The notes: generated by a model not told the origin, from the letters alone. A stretch of DNA of 64,000 nt from Gnetum montanum (GCA_015680685.1 MNCI01003375.1:67207-131206); one strand, 5' to 3'; positions 24,843-36,999 are shown, numbered from the stretch's first letter. Numbers and translations: made by a program.

Positions 24843-25290
24843 CAGTTTCAAATTATTTCGCCCTGTGCCGATCTCAGCCAGAACCGTATATCAACTGCCA
24901 CCGCGAAAGAAGGCTCTACCGCTGCATCCGGTAATGTTGCCGTGTGGTGTTTAGTTGTTGAAGAGCGGAGGAGGAATATTTTCCTTGGGAACCATATGAT
25001 GCAGGAGCACAAGTCTATCATTGACATTGAACATGAAATCCACATCAAGAACAACTCCAAGGTGCATTTTCAACAGCTGAGCCACGTCCCAAATGCTGAA
25101 TAGATCCCGCGTCTGAAATGTCTTTCTATATGTCTGCACAAACATCCTCCCACCCACAATCGTTATCCTGAAATTCGCATTTTTCTGCGTAGATTTCACC
25201 ATTTTCAGGCTTATTCCCGATTCTCTCGTGGCTCTGTTATTCCTTCTCCATGGCCGCAGATCATGTCAAATCCACCAAAAATATAGTGGC
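24843..25290 (-). pseudogene. GT90 (POGLUT/KDELC-like O-glucosyltransferase) fragment inside S1
   Basis: Minus-strand translation gives YFWWI, stop, HDLRPW, then GISLKMV, NANFRITIVGGRMFVQTY, RKTFQTRDLFSIWDV and DVDFMFNVNDR. This matches the plant glycosyltransferase 90 family (DUF821), where the order is YFRWIHEDLRPW, GITREMV, FQTRD(L/V)F(T/S)(I/L)WG, LLRMYPG and DLDLMFDCND. About 120 residues are recognisable. Beyond the PPPLF point the frame breaks, with only hints of DI...WGWxEINLK. Neither the N-terminal membrane anchor nor the C-terminal donor-binding part is seen. It is a captured or passenger fragment. Confidence 0.8.
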
Positions 25291-26341
25291 CAGTAGTGAT
25301 TATCATTTTCATTATCATTCCTGGTAATCTTCTGTTGCGCTGTGAATAGCGTGGCTAAACATGTAGTTCTGGAAGAACAGGGCAAAGTTTCCTTGGTTCG
25401 GCTGATTTTTTCCCACAGTGTTGCGTTATCCATGTTCATCACCACGTTGCTTCTGCAACCTTGTCCTCCGCCCGCACTACTATGGATCAAGGCCCTAGCC
25501 CTAGTTCACACGCATGTGCTTAGCGCCATTGAACTGAAACCTTCGATTGATTTTACCAAGAAAATGCGATCGGATATGTCTGCTCTTTGGATTTTCTGAA
25601 ACTTACAAGAACAGATTCGAGTTTGCCATGAATTCTGAGGAACTTAGGTGAAATACCGTCACATAATTTCTGAAGCAAAAGCTTAAAAATAAGTAAAAGG
25701 TCTGAGAATGGCCTATACTCGACCAAATAATGTTTTTCCAGGCCGACAATGGCCATCGACATTTTATATCGGCATTTGGGGTGCGTTTTTTCAGGATAAA
25801 GAAACTATGTTAAGATGGGAGGGAATTTTCTCTGCATTTTTTAAATTTTTATCATGTTCTCCACCAATGCTTTCTCAGGTAAATAAAATAATTCCTTATT
25901 TGCTTGGCACTTTAATTTTGTATCCCAAGAAGGTCTCAACATCATTTTATTTAACAATGAATAACTTCTCCAAAACACCCATCAACCCATAACCTTAAAG
26001 CTACATGTTTACTACTAAATTTTCAACCATACATTATTTTAAAAATTCAATGTAAAAATCTTTGGATGGGTAGATCATCTCTCTCTTAAATCAATATAGA
26101 ACAAACCATAAATGAAATCCCCTTTCAATCATAAAGCCTACTCCATTAAATGGTCAAAAATGTACCAACACCAAGATGTTCCAATTTTTGATAGGATAGT
26201 CTAACTGTTCCATGAAATGGCCAAAATGTGCCAACAGATAAAACTTATGGGTCAATCACAGATGAGGTGACAATCTCTACAACAAAGTAAAGAAAAATAA
26301 ATTTTAAAGGGATCCAACACCAAATTTTGCCTAGCTCATCA

Positions 26342-27390
26342 CCAGCATTAGCCATTAGTGCTTAAGGTCAAGATTTGGTTATTTTGGGGGTTGTGAGAGG
26401 GTTTTTAGGCTTCCCCCATTTTTTCACACTAAGGGTGGAAGGCTCAACATGGAAGAGGTCCGCCTTAATGGAAAAAGTCATATATAAGCCAAATGAAAAG
26501 TCGATTAACCATGCATGTCAACCTCCAAGGTTGCAAATGTCGATGGTCAATGTTGAGTGTCTAGGTTTGATAGTTTGGAGGCTTCTAAGTGCCTCATGAA
26601 ATCTCATCCCTTTCTTCCATGCTAGGAATGGTGGCCCCAAATTGGATGAGATAAGGATGATAGATTTGTACCATTTTTGACCCATGTTAGGGCTTCTGGA
26701 AGCTCTATAAGGTTCTGGCAGGGTCTAAGGGTCAACGAGCATCAAGAAATGGTTATTAAGTCATTAATTTGGATCATTTCTAGCTTTCCCCTATCTATCC
26801 ACATTAAGGATGAGAGGCTTAGCATGGAAGAAGCCTTCCCCAGCGTGAAACACATAAAATCCTAGGTTTTGACCCATTTTGACCAGCTCTGACTAGGTTT
26901 GGTGAGGTTCTGAGGCTACCAGAGATGCTTAGAGGGGTTCTAGGCCATGTGGGGTCCACTTTGGGGTCAAACTTATGATAGATGAGTGTTGGGAGGCATG
27001 AGTGAGTGTTACCCCCCTTCTTCCACATTGGGCACTATTGCCCCATGTGGAAATCCATGGTACTTAGCCATCCTTATGTTTTATCCAAATTTGGAAACTT
27101 AAGGTTACTAAAAATACAAAGATGTTTCACTGCTAACAAAATTATAAAAAAATGGACATGTTTCCATGTTGGGCATGGCATTCCCACTGTGGAAGTATTA
27201 AATCAAGGTTGCCATAATGTTTGAATTGTCAAAATTGGCAAAAAATCTCAGCATTGATGAAAATTTTGGCCAAAAGGGAAGGCACAAGGTGGGGTCCATA
27301 ATCCAAAAATTTAAAATTTTAAAAAGGGAAGTTGTTTCCCCCATTAAAACCAATATGAACTAAATGTTTCCCCCTTTTTCTTCAGTGCAC
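26342..27390 (+). repeat. TTCCATG-type repeat array, second segment
   Basis: Immediately after E1, CCAGCATTAG...TTTGGTTATTTTGGGGGTTGTGAG aligns with the first repeat unit at about 105-170, continuing the array cut at 461. Units recur with CTTCCCCC, then TTCCACATTG or TTCCATGTTGGGCATGG. The block ends near GTTTCCCCCTTTTTCTTC (about 27,367-27,384), which on the minus strand is a purine tract that could be the polypurine tract of E4. Short ORFs here are not genes. Confidence 0.65.
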
Positions 27391-27639
27391 TTATAGTCAT
27401 GGTGCACTGAATTATCAACTAGGGTTTCATTTAGGTTTTAGATGCATTTTATAAGTCAAATTTTAAAAATATTGATCATAATTGTCATTCTTTAGCAATA
27501 GCACATTGAGGAGAGCTCTAATAGAGGTTCTTGTAGTAGCCACAACCAATCTTTAGCATGGAAGCCTCCCATCATCCCTATAGTTGGCATAGAACTCCCA
27601 TCTTCTCCTAATTTACCTCTTTCTCAATGTTGACCTACC

Positions 27640-30600
27640 ATGGCACCAAAACAGAGAGGAGAAAAGAGCAAGAACCCCACAATCCAAAGGATTGATGAGC
27701 ATTCAAGGGAGTTATTAGAGGTTCCTAGTCCTATCTCCATTTAGGCCCCATCTATCACTACTCCAAGGTAGGCAATTCTACCTATTTTTGCCATTGTTTT
27801 TTATGATTTCTTTAGTTTTTTGCTTTTTAGATGTTGAGGCCATTTTTTCAAATCTACTCCAGTAGAGGGATTAAAATCGAATTTTGATAAAATCTCATCT
27901 CCTACTTTGGTAACTCCCATGCAAATCTATAGTTATTTTATGACTTTAGCTTTTGCAAATTTGATTTTGAAAATAAGGCTTGTTGTTTTGTGCTTTTTTC
28001 TCAAAATCTTAGGGTATGGTCATTTTTTTTCTAGGCCTTAGGACTTGTTAAAATTAAATTTTAACAAAATCCTACCATATTATTATTTTGATGTGAATTT
28101 AAATGGGTTTTAATGGTTTTGGCTATTTCAACCATTTTAATGGCTATATGAAATTTAGGCTTTGGGATTTTTGAAGTTTTGCTACGAAAAAGAAAGCCAT
28201 GTTGTGTATTTTTTCTCAATGAAATGATTGAATATTTGTGAAATTAAACGTTATGGGTTTGTAGCATTTTTTTTAATCTTTCTAATGATTGTTGTCTTGT
28301 TTAATTTGGCTTTGAAATGAGGAAGTTATCGTTGTTTTTCTAATGTTGCGCAGTTAGGTTGTTTGTGCCACTTTTGTAATTTTATGTAGATTTGTAAAAT
28401 TTTCATAAACAAATGGCAATGGTTTTTTCTATTTTCTAGTATGGATGCATAGGCTTTGGCTTCAACTTTCCAATGGAGGTGGAATCACTCCAATTGGACT
28501 TAAAACAAATTTTTTATGAATTTTTTGCTATGGCTATGTGAATCATGGCAAAACTCATGGTTGTAGTGCATTGCCCAAAATAGAAGTGGTTGATATGCTT
28601 AATTTTTGTTTCTTAAGAAGAGTAAAAGCTTTTTCTATTTTAAATAAGTTTTTATTATGGCTTCATGGCTTTTTCTAAGTTTATCATGCTTTTTCTAAAT
28701 TTGTGCATAGTCTAGATGTTTTTTCCAAATTTATGCATGCTTTGTATAATTGATATTCTTTTACTAAACTTATTCTTTCTTTTTTCCAAATTTATGCATA
28801 ATTTAGATGCTTTTTCTAAAATTTATGTATAAGTTAGACTAAGATATAGTTTTGGTTATGAAGGCTACAAAATATGGTAATAATGCTTTTATGGAATTTC
28901 TCAAGCTAATTTAGATAAACATCTAAGAGCTTTTTACATAGGCTAATTTCCCCTCCAACTAGATGTTTTGTCTAAATTTTCTAACTCTAATAGGTCATAA
29001 TGTTTTTACTTCATTTCATGCAAGGTCTTCTTGAGGCCTATTCTCATTATAATGGAGCTTGTTGGAATTTTGTGGTACATTAGTCATCCCAAGACCAATA
29101 CTCCACCACATGACATGCCTCTTGGGAAGCTCTCATTGTGGGTTTAGCCTAGGGCAAGGGACTTCCTTGCCTACCTTCTTACAAACTTCAGTGTGATGCT
29201 CTGGTCACACTTGTCCATGAATTTAGTTGGGGTTATTGTGGAGACCTTATTGCCTTAGGCATCTAGACTAATTACTAGGTATATTAATGATAAACTAGTT
29301 CCTAAGACCATGGGGGGACTTGTAAATGTCATAAATTCATGCTAGCTTTCAAAGATCTGGATGATGGTAGAGTATAGTTAGTAAAATACTGATAAGACCC
29401 TAATGGTGGCACATAGAGCCCACACATTATTCTAGAACCCACCTGGCACTGTGTATCGTCTATAAGGGTAAACATGGTTATTGTAATGTTTTTATGGTTT
29501 TGGCTTGATTACCTTACCTAACTTCATTAATTTAACTTCTTGCAGATATAAGGTCAATGATTAGGACTTGATTGTTAATAACCAAATCCTAGCAGTGGCT
29601 TGAACTACTTTAGATGAATTCACCAAGAGTCCCCAAATGAAAGTTGCTATGTGTCAACAGTTAAGAGGGGACTTTGATGAATATGCCACCAGGTTTAACC
29701 TTGTATACAAGAAGTACAAGGATGATAAGACAATGGCTAGCTGGTGGGTAGATGTCAATAGCATGGATTAGATCCTTATAGCTAGAACCTCCACATTGCA
29801 GGAGAAAAGTAAAGGTAAACATATGGCTTCTAATGTTTTATGGAATTAAGTGTTTTATTGCTTTTCTTGGTTGTTGAAATTACACATATGGATGCTAACC
29901 TTTGGTTCTTGCTTCGCAAGACCTTCCACCTTAGCTAATGTCACTATACCACTTTCACATTCATGTCATGAGGACCACCTCATCCTAACGTTTCGTGATG
30001 TGGCATTAGCATAGGAGTGGCTAAATGGGCAGGCACTTGGATACATTCAAGCAAACATCTAGCATGCAAGTTTGCTTCATGTATTTATGGCACCTATTCC
30101 TTCCATTCCTATTACAAGGATGTTGCATGTTATTGACTCCTTTGATAAGGAGGTTGGTTGCTTTAGCACCATCATCTGAGGTGTTAATGTGAAAATTGAC
30201 GTAGATTCTGGCCTCTTTTGTAACTTATTTAGTATCCCTGCTAATGGGGCCAAGGTTCCCACCAGGACAATGAGGAAATTAGGCCATTGCAAGGAACTTC
30301 TAGAGTTTCTTGGTGCTAGAATGGGCCACTCTAGAATTTTGATGGATAACTTCATGAACCCTAATGTAAAGGAATCATATCCTTTGTTTAGGTCTCGTGC
30401 ATTTCCCAAACTATTATCACAAAAGAATGTAATTGGCCTAGCACAGGGATGTACCTTTAAGAAGGTCTTGATGGAGGGCATCAAATTTGATTAGGCTATT
30501 GCTTTGGCTATTAGGCTTCAAGAGGAGATTCTTAGACTCCGTGTTAACACCTCTACAATAATCCATATGCAATTTGCATTTTTTGTAGGTTATCTAAAGA

Positions 30601-32580
30601 GGTTTGTAGAGTTTCTAGTAGTGTATAGGAATGGCTGATGGGTTTTCCAATATCCAAGTCAACTTTCTAAGCCTTGGATAAAGCACATTTATCCAACAGT
30701 GCAAGCCTAGAACCCACCAAAGGGGATGGATAAAACATTATCCATCACCACTAAGAATCTTGATGTTAGGCAGTACAAGTCTCTTGATAATACTGATGAT
30801 GATGAGCCCCTCTTATTTCCTGCTAGTGTTTAGGATGCCAAACAATGGCAAATGAGGCTAGCTAGAGAGAAATTCAAGAGGCCTATGGAGGAGGCACCCT
30901 GAACATCAAATTAACCTACCTCAAAGAAGCTTAAGTTTAAGCTTAAGCCATCACAGGAGGCAGTTGCAAGTATGCTTTATTTAACTTTGGCTATTTCATG
31001 TTTTAAAATTTTGTGGCTACTTTATGGCTTTATGTGTTGATTGGTTTTCTATGTGCTATGCTTGTAGATAAGCATCAGGTTATGGCAGCCCAAGCTGCTG
31101 TAGAGGCAAAACAAAGGCATGTATAAGAGGCACTTCTAAAGCAACCTATGGTTGAGGGACTTGTCAATGTAGGTATAGATGATCTAGATGCCTTGTTTGA
31201 TGAGGCAATACCAAGTACCTCTCCCATCATCATCCTAGAGGAGGTGGAGGAGGAGGAGCTAGGTATGCTTATGTCTCACTCTTGTCATTATATTTTATTA
31301 TTTATATTTGGTTATAATCCTAACCTTTTGATGATTATTATGCTCACAATAGTTCCTAAAACACCAGCATAAGCTCCCATCCCTAAGTTTCATGCAAAAC
31401 CATGGATAGAGACTCTAGACAAAGTGGAGTTTCGACGTGGGATGGCTAAGGATATCATCGATCAATTGCATTAGGTTGCCCATGAGATAGGTAAGGATTT
31501 TGTATTATGTGCTTTGGTCGTAGCCTTTGTTTGTATTATGGCTATTTATGGTTTTGTCTTATGATTGTATTTTATGCTTTGTGCAATACCATCCATGGAG
31601 TGGGACCCCTAAAAATACATGGAGGTAGACTCCTTACCTAGACTTCCCTTTGATGTGTCTAGTGTACCCATGAAGTTGTACAACACTACCACTAATTTAG
31701 CAATGTAGTACATAAAAGCTTCATGGGAGCTAGAGAGGTCCAATGAATCCCTATGGGAGGAAGTTGTGGTCTTGAGGGAAAAGACTCAAAGGTAGGAAGA
31801 CACAATTAGGAATCTCCAAGACAGTAAAGCCTTTGTGGAAGCCCAAGTGGCTAACTTAAGGGAGTTGTGGACTAAGGAAATCACTTGGGCCCACTACTGG
31901 CATGTCATTTAGGACAAAGTAGCAATCGTACAAGAGATGGTGGAGCAATGTATGTAGATGGACCTTATCTCCCAAAAGGTTGAGGACTAGAAGAATCACT
32001 ATGCTTGGGTCCTAGAATGGGGTAAGACACAAAATTCCCACAAGCATCAATATAAGGTTGATCGTGAGACCTACCTAAAGGGGCTTAAGGAGGAGTCAAT
32101 AGAATGACACAAGAGAGAGCTATTCATTTAGGGGATCCAAGTAGAGAGGGCTTATCAACTCTTTGAAAGCACTCTCAAGGTGGAGCAATCCCTTACTCTT
32201 CAAATCACCACCATTGTGAGTGAGACTACTATAGTTGTTATTACTCATGAGCCTCGTACTTGGACTTCTGTAGATAGATTCGACATTTTTTTTGCATTGA
32301 TCTTGGGGATGTTGATTGGGTCAACATGATGAAGGACCAAATCCTCCATCATTTGGAGTAAGGCCTTCCCCATCTACCCCCAGAACTGATGGAGCCAAAC
32401 TCTCCACAGGTTTGATATACTATATACTCTAGTCTTTATTTTAAGTCATGATCTTGGCTATGGGTTATTGACTGGTCATATGTTGTTGCATTTCAAGCCT
32501 CAGGAGACATTGGTGGCCCTAGTAATGAGGGTGGGAATGACCCACCACTTCCTTCTCCAGATGCTACTTAGCAGCATCTT
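27640..32580 (+). pseudogene. Degenerate multi-exon ORF antisense to E4 gag
   Basis: An ATG at 27,640 opens a short basic exon (MAPKQRGEKSKN...) ending AAG|GTAGGC at 27,767. After about 1.2 kb of T-rich, intron-like sequence, coding-like blocks recur near 29,025-29,470, 29,546-29,815 (MCQQLRGDFDEYATRFN), 29,990-30,980 (DVDSGLFCNLFSIPANGAK, NVIGLAQGCTFKK), 31,070-31,265 (acidic) and 31,590-32,240. The last block is a coiled-coil run rich in E, K, L and Q. Several borders show AG/GT dinucleotides. Stops are mostly TAG where Q fits. I do not recognise the family. The layout resembles the antisense extra ORFs of Tat-lineage gypsy elements. A captured host gene is the alternative. Confidence 0.5.
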
Positions 32581-32589
32581 TTAGTTCAA

Positions 32590-33320
32590 CTTATTGGCTA
32601 TTTTTTTTTTGTCTATATGTTGATGGCTATGGTTAGCCAGAACTATGGTTATTCTTTGGCATCATTACTACACATTATGGTTATGGCTATATGTTATGGA
32701 TATTTTAATTTTAAATTTTAATATTATTTTTATTTTGGCTATATGCATTTATAGTAGTAGTAAATATTATAAATGTTGTAAACCTTAAAAATGGCTATGT
32801 TGATGTTTTTGGTTATGGCTAATCAATGTGAGGAATGTTTGCTAGCTTTAGGACATCGTGGGCACACATTATATTGTGCGATTATGGCTACATTGCCAAT
32901 TTAACATTTTAGCAGACGAGAATGTTAGTTTAAGGTCATAGTTGACCATAGTGCTAGTTTTAGGCCTGAGTGGGTCATAATGCCAATTTAACATCATAGT
33001 AGATGATTAGTGCCAGTTTAACGTCTTAGAGGACCATTAGTGCCAGTTTAATATCTTAGCAAACCATTAGTGCTAGTTTAACATCTTAGTGGACCAAGCA
33101 TGAAAGAGACACTTTTTTGATGTTTAAAACATAAGTAAAAATAAGAAAATTTGGTAAATAAAAATGCAAAAAAACTTAGGCTACAAGCATTAGGCTATGT
33201 ACATAAAGCATAAAAAAATAATTGCATATGTAATAAACTATAAATAAAAAGTAAGGCTATATGGCTATCAATGAATCTAGTCATAGAGGCATGAGAAGGT
33301 TACGGTAAATTTCACTTGTG
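32590..33320 (+). repeat. Non-coding spacer with ~35-bp degenerate tandem repeats
   Basis: Between about 32,895 and 33,104 a unit like ACCATTAGTGCCAGTTTAAC followed by (G/A)TCTTAG(A/C)(G/A)G recurs around six times, clearest in the last three. The remainder is T- and A-rich with GGCTATGG-like words. No gene is seen. Confidence 0.6.
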
Positions 33321-34020
33321 TAGATTCTTCCTAATCTTTGCAAGATTAGGGAGTGAGTAAGGCATAGTTTGCATAAGTTTGTATTCACCATTCCCTTTGC
33401 TTACAATGTTAAAGGGGAGCTCATCCCATAACATATCGCATTGGTTCTCATTATCATCGTTGATTTTCTTGGATTTTTACTCTTCATGGCTAGCAGCTTC
33501 TTCTTGAAGCTTCACTTTGGATCCTTGTTCTATGCCCATGTTGTTGATAGCTAAGGAACTTGCATTGTCACCATGAATGATGATTTCACCTCCCTCATAA
33601 GGAAGATGAATTTCTTGATGAATGGACAAGGAGATAGCTCATAATTGAGCCAACTAAGGTCTTCCTAGGATCAGGTTGAACCTTGGTGTCTCTTTTACCA
33701 CCAAAAGGATTGCAGTTGTAGGAAGGTGTTCTTTAGCTACAAACTCTAAGGATATATACCCCTTGATGGAAACTCTTAATCCATTGAAGGACTTAAGACT
33801 ATGGTGGTTGTAGGTTGTACATGCTCAATTAAGCCCAAGTGTTTAATGATGGTGCATAGGATGACATTGGTTACAGCTCCATCATCAACATGCACCCGAT
33901 GTATTTTAAATTTTCCTATGCATATGGTTATGAATAAAAGGGGCTATAGTGACATCACCATTCTAGGAACTAACCTTAATTTTGATATCATGAAATGTTA
34001 ATGGTGTTGAGGTCTCCTAC
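33320..34020 (-). pseudogene. E4 aspartic protease region (degenerate)
   Basis: Minus-strand frames give VDDGAVTNV (active-site loop), then KETPRFNLILGRPWLAQL, and EIHLPYEGGEIIIHGDNAS, matching the gypsy protease order DDG(S/A)..N(V/L), (Y/F)NLILGRPWLH and HQKLKFP.EG. At least one frameshift separates the DDGA and GRPW blocks. After about 33,320 there is no RT, RNase H or integrase on this strand. The element therefore appears to lack pol beyond the protease. Confidence 0.8.
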
Positions 34021-34849
34021 CCTAGTGAGTGCAGAATCATCACTGCATGGATGGATTCCTTGTTAGCAAGAATATCCTCACTAATTGGTATGAAGGTCAA
34101 CATTTTGACTAGCACCTCACGATGTGTGGAAAAAGTCATGATTAAGTCATACCAGCTTAAAGTTATATTTTTCTACTTGAGTGATTGCCTGACTTGGTCC
34201 ATTGCACTGAGGAATTTTTTATTGTTGACCATGGGCTTGTCACCTCGGTTGTTCTTTACTTCCCCCATGTATCCCAAAATGCAAACTCTGGATTTAGGCT
34301 ATGGTTGTTGTGGCTCTTTTTGGTTTTTTTGGTTATGGATTTTAGTATCCTCTTGTGGCTTTTTGGTTAAAGGAGATGGAGCAAAGAAGGTCATGGGTAT
34401 AGCCGAAATGGGAGTGGGCTTCGATGGGCCCACTTCCTCTCGTGCCTCCATATGCTTGTCTCCTTTGTTATCAAGCTTTTGCTTATGCTTCTTCCCTTGT
34501 TTGACTATAGCCTTTAGGTTGTCAACCATTGACTGTAGGGAAAAAGGTAGTAGCATTGGCCACCACAAGAGGGTCAATGTGTAATTTTTAAGGCTACGAC
34601 TATTTGGGTTGTATTGGGTTGAGATACTTTGATGATAAAAGGTTCTCTTAGAGGCATTCATGATGGTATTCTCATAACAAAGGGGGATATTGAGCTATGG
34701 GAAGCCAAAGAAGCCTTTTCATGGTAGAAAAATACTTGGAACATGGTAGGTCTTCGATTGTCATTGATGTTGAATGCTGAAATAACATAGGGGCTATCGT
34801 TAGCATTCAACAAGTCTTTGTAGACCTGCATTGACTAGTTCTATGGCTA

Positions 34850-35986
34850 AACTAGGTTAGAAGCATCTAAGACTAGTCCCCCCTCTCTATCATCCTTTGT
34901 AGGTCATCCTTCAATGCAAGGCAGAAGTCTGTATCATGACTAGGTTGTTGACGATATTGGTAGAAGCAGTCTAGCTTAAAGTATTTAGGCAACTAAGCAT
35001 CATCCCTCATTTTTTGAGTGGGATCCTTGGCTATTTCACATAGTTACTCGTGTTTCTTTTAAGTAGCTTTGGTCATTTTTTTATGTTATATGCATCCACT
35101 TCTTAATAGTTGGTCTAGCAACTTGAATGGTCTTAATGGCAATGTAGTATATTTAGAATTATACTTCATTTTGAAGTTAGGTCTACTTGTTGTCAATGTA
35201 GTAGTCCCAAAAGTTGATAGTTGGTTATTGCGATCATTGGTGGGGGGCTTGGGTGGGTCAACCTTCGACCCTTGGTTTGTGGTCTTGGCTTCTTTGGTTA
35301 TAGTTTCTATGGTAGTGTTATTTTGTTTTCTCTTTTCCTTGTCTCTTTGAGTGTGTTGGTTTTTATATGATATATAGGCTAGATCATGGCTGGCCTTTGT
35401 GGTATCCTCTATGTTTTTAGTTTGTGAGAATGCTTGGCTAAGAGACTATGGATCAAGGTAGTAGAATTTAGACTTGATGAGGTCATTAACTACTCCCTTG
35501 AATATGGCTAATAAGTGGGCTTCAACTATGAGCTCTAGTATTTCATTCAACAATCCATTCCACCACTAAATAAATTTTTGTACAGGTTCTAAGGGCCCTT
35601 GCTTGACCTTCATGAGTTGGTCAAGCATTGTGTCAAGCTTCAAGTTATATTTGAAGCGGTTGACAAACTGGGCTACTAAGTCTTCCAAAGAGGATATAGA
35701 CCCTCTAGCCAATGCATAATATTAATCAAGTTCTTTCCCAATCAAAGACATAGGGAAAATCCTCATGATGGTATGAGGCCATGGCTACAAGAGCAGACAT
35801 TTAGATCAAAAGGTAATAAGGTGAGCATTAGAGTCACCTTCTCCATTATATTTACTAAATTTTGGAATGGGGACACCAGGTTGAAGTGCCAAGGGTGGGA
35901 CTATAGGACTTATGGGATTGTCTTAGTAGAAGTTCAAAATCTTGACAGTTTGTGTGGTAGAGGCTTTAAGCCTCTTTAATTCCTCT
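34850..35986 (-). pseudogene. E4 gag (degenerate)
   Basis: Minus-strand translation gives PGVPIPKFSKYNGEGDSNAH, then YYALARGSISSLEDLVAQF, VNRFKYNLKLDTMLDQLMKV and LEPVQKFI, a retrotransposon gag core (PF03732-like). Further on is CFYQYRQQPSHDTDFCLALK, the usual C...H.GH.T..C segment before protease. Stops are frequent. The N-terminal part is separated by the E3 insertion at 35,991 and continues at 49,174. Confidence 0.8.
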
Positions 35987-35991
35987 ATTAG

Positions 35992-36863
35992 TGATGAAGT
36001 GTCATTAGTCAATGCATCGACTAGGTCACATATATGGGGCCGTATATACGCAACCGTGTCGACGTGGCCCCATCGATGCAGCCTTCCATGCATCGACATG
36101 GCCCTGTTTACGCAAAGCCTATTTCAGCTTATAAATAAGAGGGCCTTCCACCTCATTGGGGTGCCTTTCAATTAGTTGTAGTGAATCTCTTACATTTTGT
36201 TCCTACAAGAGATAGAATATTTTCCAAGTGCCCACAGTAGGTGTAAGAAAAGTGATTAGCTCTTTATTCGAGCATTGATGTATCTAAGCCCATTAGAGTG
36301 ACAGCAATAAAGAAAAACTCTTCAAGCATTCCCTGCAGCATTTGGACTTAGCCATTTTATGCATTCAGTAGTTTAATATGTTTATGCTTTGTTAATTACT
36401 TAAGTTTTTTTCATTGTTATTTTAATCGCTATCGCTCCTTATAGTTCGTAAAAGCCATAAGTACGATCATCTTGAACGTAAACCCAATGCTTGGTAACCC
36501 ACTAGTGTTAGGGGATGCTCAGAACATGCCCGAAAGATGAGGTTAGATACTTATGCTAGGAGTAGTTAAGATTTAGATTAAGATAATCTTAGATTACTTC
36601 ATACTCTAGCTTTACTTTCCAAGATAATTAGATGTCAAAAGATAAGTAAAAAGCTATAAAAAGCATTAGCCTTAATCTCACTTAACCATCGCGAACAAAA
36701 CATCACAAGTGAGATTAGGAAGACAACAACCGTTCTAACCCAAGGTTTCATTGGTTAGGATCTGGTGTATGTTAAGTTCTTACAGTCTACAAAATTTGAC
36801 CAAGTTGCGTGTGAACACCCATGATTCGTATGGTTGGGCGTATGGGTACCTAACCGCTCATCA
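35992..36863 (+). repeat. E3 5' LTR
   Basis: It has TG...CA ends. U3 carries CATCGA/CGTGGCC-type short palindromic words (about 36,015-36,115). A TATA-like CTTATAAATAAGAGG lies at about 36,128, and TCTTTATTCGAGCATTG with AATAAAG is shared with E2 and E5. It is about 33 bp shorter than the 3' LTR because of a deletion near 36,500. Confidence 0.93.
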
Positions 36864-36882
36864 TTGGTGGCATTGCCAGGGA
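36864..36882 (+). promoter_or_regulatory. E3 primer binding site (tRNA-Asp type)
   Basis: TTGGTGGCATTGCCAGGGA directly follows the 5' LTR. It is the same site as in E2 with two or three transitions. Confidence 0.87.
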
Positions 36883-36999
36883 CTGTTAGTCTTACATGCA
36901 TCATCTAACCTTAGTGAAATTATCATTCAAGTCATTGGAATGGACCCAGGATAGAAACATTTACGCACGCTAGGTGGATTAAAGTAAGTAGTAAGGTAC

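Larger units (their letters stand above)
22987..26236 (-). mobile_element. S1: 3.25-kb TG...CA insertion, probable solo LTR
   Basis: It interrupts the E1 3' LTR. Comparison with the 5' LTR shows continuous sequence on both sides (CTATGGATA / AAACTTATGGGTCAATC). The ends are TGTTGGCGAG and GTGCCAACA, an inverted pair that continues imperfectly for about 18 bp. Flanking GATAC/GATAA fits a 5-bp target duplication with one mutation. On the minus strand TATAAAAAGG (24,212-24,221) sits mid-element, as in an LTR promoter. There is no gag or pol. The alternative is a non-autonomous terminal-inverted-repeat DNA transposon. A 27-bp end motif is repeated at 26,142-26,169 and 26,210-26,236. Confidence 0.6.
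462..26341 (+). mobile_element. E1: Athila-like Ty3/gypsy LTR retrotransposon, containing E2 and S1
   Basis: The 5' LTR is 462-2,951 and the 3' LTR is 20,735-26,341 (2.35 kb once S1 is removed). A tRNA-Asp-type primer site at 2,955 and a polypurine tract at 20,721-20,734 bound the internal region. Gag, protease, RT, RNase H and integrase follow in Ty3/gypsy order between 3,574 and 8,667. E2 splits the internal region at 9,676/19,848 and S1 splits the 3' LTR. The LTR copies differ at very roughly one base in ten and all coding regions carry stops, so the copy is dead. A target duplication is not clean: ACTAT precedes the element, and an AGCAT two bases past the right end is the nearest candidate. 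Placement in Athila is by gag and protease character, not by a tree. Confidence 0.85.
20735..26341 (+). repeat. E1 3' LTR, interrupted by S1
   Basis: It starts TGAATCCCAAATTTTGG and ends GCCTAGCTCATCA. S1 occupies 22,987-26,236. The N at 20,900 falls where the 5' LTR has about 100 bp of extra AT-rich sequence, so part of the LTR may be missing from the assembly. It carries the second GH9 fragment. Confidence 0.85.

Noticed and set aside
25708-25992. 94-codon ORF in S1
   Set aside because: No recognisable motif, and it is not continuous with the GT90 frame, which lies on the other strand.
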